Positions 48,884 to 49,951 of a DNA stretch of 49,951 bases are shown here, piece after piece. Position 1 is the first letter of the stretch. Each line of letters begins with the position of its first letter. The position numbers and the translations under genes were made by a program. The notes under the pieces were generated by a model. That model was not told the DNA's origin. It saw only the letters and a program-made list of their open reading frames with translations, and did no database searches. Source of the stretch: Spirochaetota bacterium (GTDB lineage: Bacteria > Spirochaetota > UBA4802 > UBA5550); contig JAKLIV010000001.1 of NCBI GenBank assembly GCA_022709405.1, positions 1-49,951 of the forward strand, written 5' to 3'.

Positions 48884-49951
48884 GTTTGAATTTATGGATT
48901 TTGTAAATAACGAACAGTGGGTATTCGCCAAGACTGTTCCGGAATGGCCACATTTTTACCTGGTCGATGAGAAAGCCAATAATAAGATTGGTTTTAATGA
49001 GGCAAAGTTGTTCATCAGCGAAAATGGTTACGATGGTAAATTTTATAATATCAACGTTAACTATTACGATGTCGGAGGGTGGACATACTGGGCTTCTCCC
49101 ATTGCGAAGCATTTCGACAGTCAGAACATGTTGAATAAATGCAGTAGCGAATTTACTTACGGATCAAGGCTGAAGGAGGGCAGGATGCCTAAAAACGGAT
49201 TTTCAGAGACTAGAATTTCACTAAAGGAGATCCTCGATGACAAGGAATTTGTCGGTCTTATCGAGGCAGCTAAAAAAAGAGAATTCAACCTGTTCGATGT
49301 TCTGGATGTTGCAAGCTATGAGATACGTCATAGCAATGTTATTGCCTGGCTTCTTGATGGAAAAGGCAGCCATGGTCTGGGCTCATATTTTTTTGAAAAG
49401 TTCTGTGACCAATGCCGAGTTTCAGGTGGCAAGCGAATCCCTGTACTTACAGCAAGCAATTATAAGGTCCATCGCGAATGGTCAACCGGGAATGGAAGAA
49501 TTGATATATTGATCGAGTCTGACACGTGGGTGATAGTGATCGAAAACAAACTGTATTCTTCCGAGACCGGGGACCAGTTGAAGAGATATAAAAAATATAT
49601 CGATGATGAATATGGCAAAGGCCGCGATATCTGGTTCATATATTTAACTGTTGAGGGGAAGTCTCCGTTAAGGGAACCCGACGCGCAATCCTGGGTGTCG
49701 GTGAGCTATGATGCGGTCAATACGCTTATCAAGGATTTAATTGGCAAAAAACTTCAACCCAATGTAAGAAGCTTTCTCGAGCAGTATGCTGAATGCATAA
49801 AAAATCATTTCTTCCCGGATTCCATAACGATAGACACTAAACGGAAAATCTACCAAAAGTATAAAGAAGTTTTTGTACCCCTTGAATATCTTTTCAATGA
49901 AAAGTACATTCAGGAACAATGTTCCCCGGATGAACGTGAAATGCTGGAATC
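48876..49951 (+). CDS. PD-(D/E)XK nuclease-superfamily protein (PDDEXK_4-like), runs off the window
   Basis: At least 358 residues. The nuclease core reads YEIRHSNVIAWLLDGKGSHG (148-167), GRIDILIE with Asp210, and IENK with Glu223 and Lys225, the catalytic D...ExK. An N-terminal ~125-residue region precedes it and is unrecognised. ATG 48876 overlaps the upstream gene; ATG 48894 is an alternative. Its C-terminus is beyond the window. A defence role is likely but unproven. Confidence 0.85.
   Translation, partial: MNKFEFMDFVNNEQWVFAKTVPEWPHFYLVDEKANNKIGFNEAKLFISENGYDGKFYNINVNYYDVGGWTYWASPIAKHFDSQNMLNKCSSEFTYGSRLKEGRMPKNGFSETRISLKEILDDKEFVGLIEAAKKREFNLFDVLDVASYEIRHSNVIAWLLDGKGSHGLGSYFFEKFCDQCRVSGGKRIPVLTASNYKVHREWSTGNGRIDILIESDTWVIVIENKLYSSETGDQLKRYKKYIDDEYGKGRDIWFIYLTVEGKSPLREPDAQSWVSVSYDAVNTLIKDLIGKKLQPNVRSFLEQYAECIKNHFFPDSITIDTKRKIYQKYKEVFVPLEYLFNEKYIQEQCSPDEREMLE

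Overview
The window (49,951 bp) comes from a Gram-negative-type bacterial chromosome. Its backbone is moderately GC-rich with tight operons and clear AGGAG-type ribosome binding sites. It carries a lipoprotein, Sec signal peptides, an NADP-type glutamate dehydrogenase, an Nfn/sulfide-dehydrogenase-type flavoenzyme pair (suggesting an anaerobic or fermentative lifestyle), and a 5S rRNA gene standing alone with its own promoter-like sequence. An isolated 5S fits lineages with unlinked rRNA genes (for example Leptospira-like spirochaetes), but the phylum cannot be fixed from the sequence.

Region 1 (1-14.8 kb) is ordinary backbone: the flavoenzyme pair, gdhA, an XRE/cupin regulator, exonuclease III, an MFS transporter plus FosX, a diguanylate cyclase, an RRM protein, a TrmJ-like RNA methylase, and a Crp/Fnr regulator followed by a small catabolic-looking cluster (FAD dehydrogenase, DapA-like aldolase, SDR). 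Near-identical palindromes, TTAACCTGTGTTAA and TTAACCTATGTTAA, sit about 65-70 bp before the FAD dehydrogenase and aldolase genes and are the likely operators of the adjacent Crp/Fnr protein. The isolated 5S gene closes this region.

Region 2 (14.9-20.2 kb) holds a secreted glycosidase-like protein and a cluster made of a WYL regulator, divergent from ssb, a membrane-anchored WYL protein and rmuC. I infer that this is a DNA-damage or single-strand-DNA response cluster.

Region 3 (20.2-39.8 kb) is an accessory zone. It is full of dispersed structured repeats, some with covarying stems and some forming arrays of hairpins whose loops read GGA on the minus strand. It also holds many toxin-antitoxin-like pairs: hicBA (hicA frameshifted), HEPN-MNT, two PIN pairs, DUF6883/DUF4926 and PBECR/DUF2283. 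An AT-rich block (26.3-33.5 kb) carries unknown genes and a defence-like set: an HNH nuclease, a PLD-DEAD helicase-DUF3427 protein and a Nudix hydrolase, followed by a GC-richer methyltransferase-HNH fusion. A 132-bp promoter-bearing repeat precedes both the first unknown gene and the HNH gene.

Region 4 (39.8 kb to the end) is the inside of an integrative element. A 3' fragment of tRNA-Val(TAC) marks its left end, followed by a tyrosine integrase and an excisionase. Cargo is an AbiE toxin-antitoxin pair, a second RmuC, a LAGLIDADG endonuclease with N-terminal repeats, fragments of a phage virion gene, small unknown genes and a PD-(D/E)XK nuclease cut by the window edge. The right end of the element, and presumably the intact tRNA-Val, lie outside the window.
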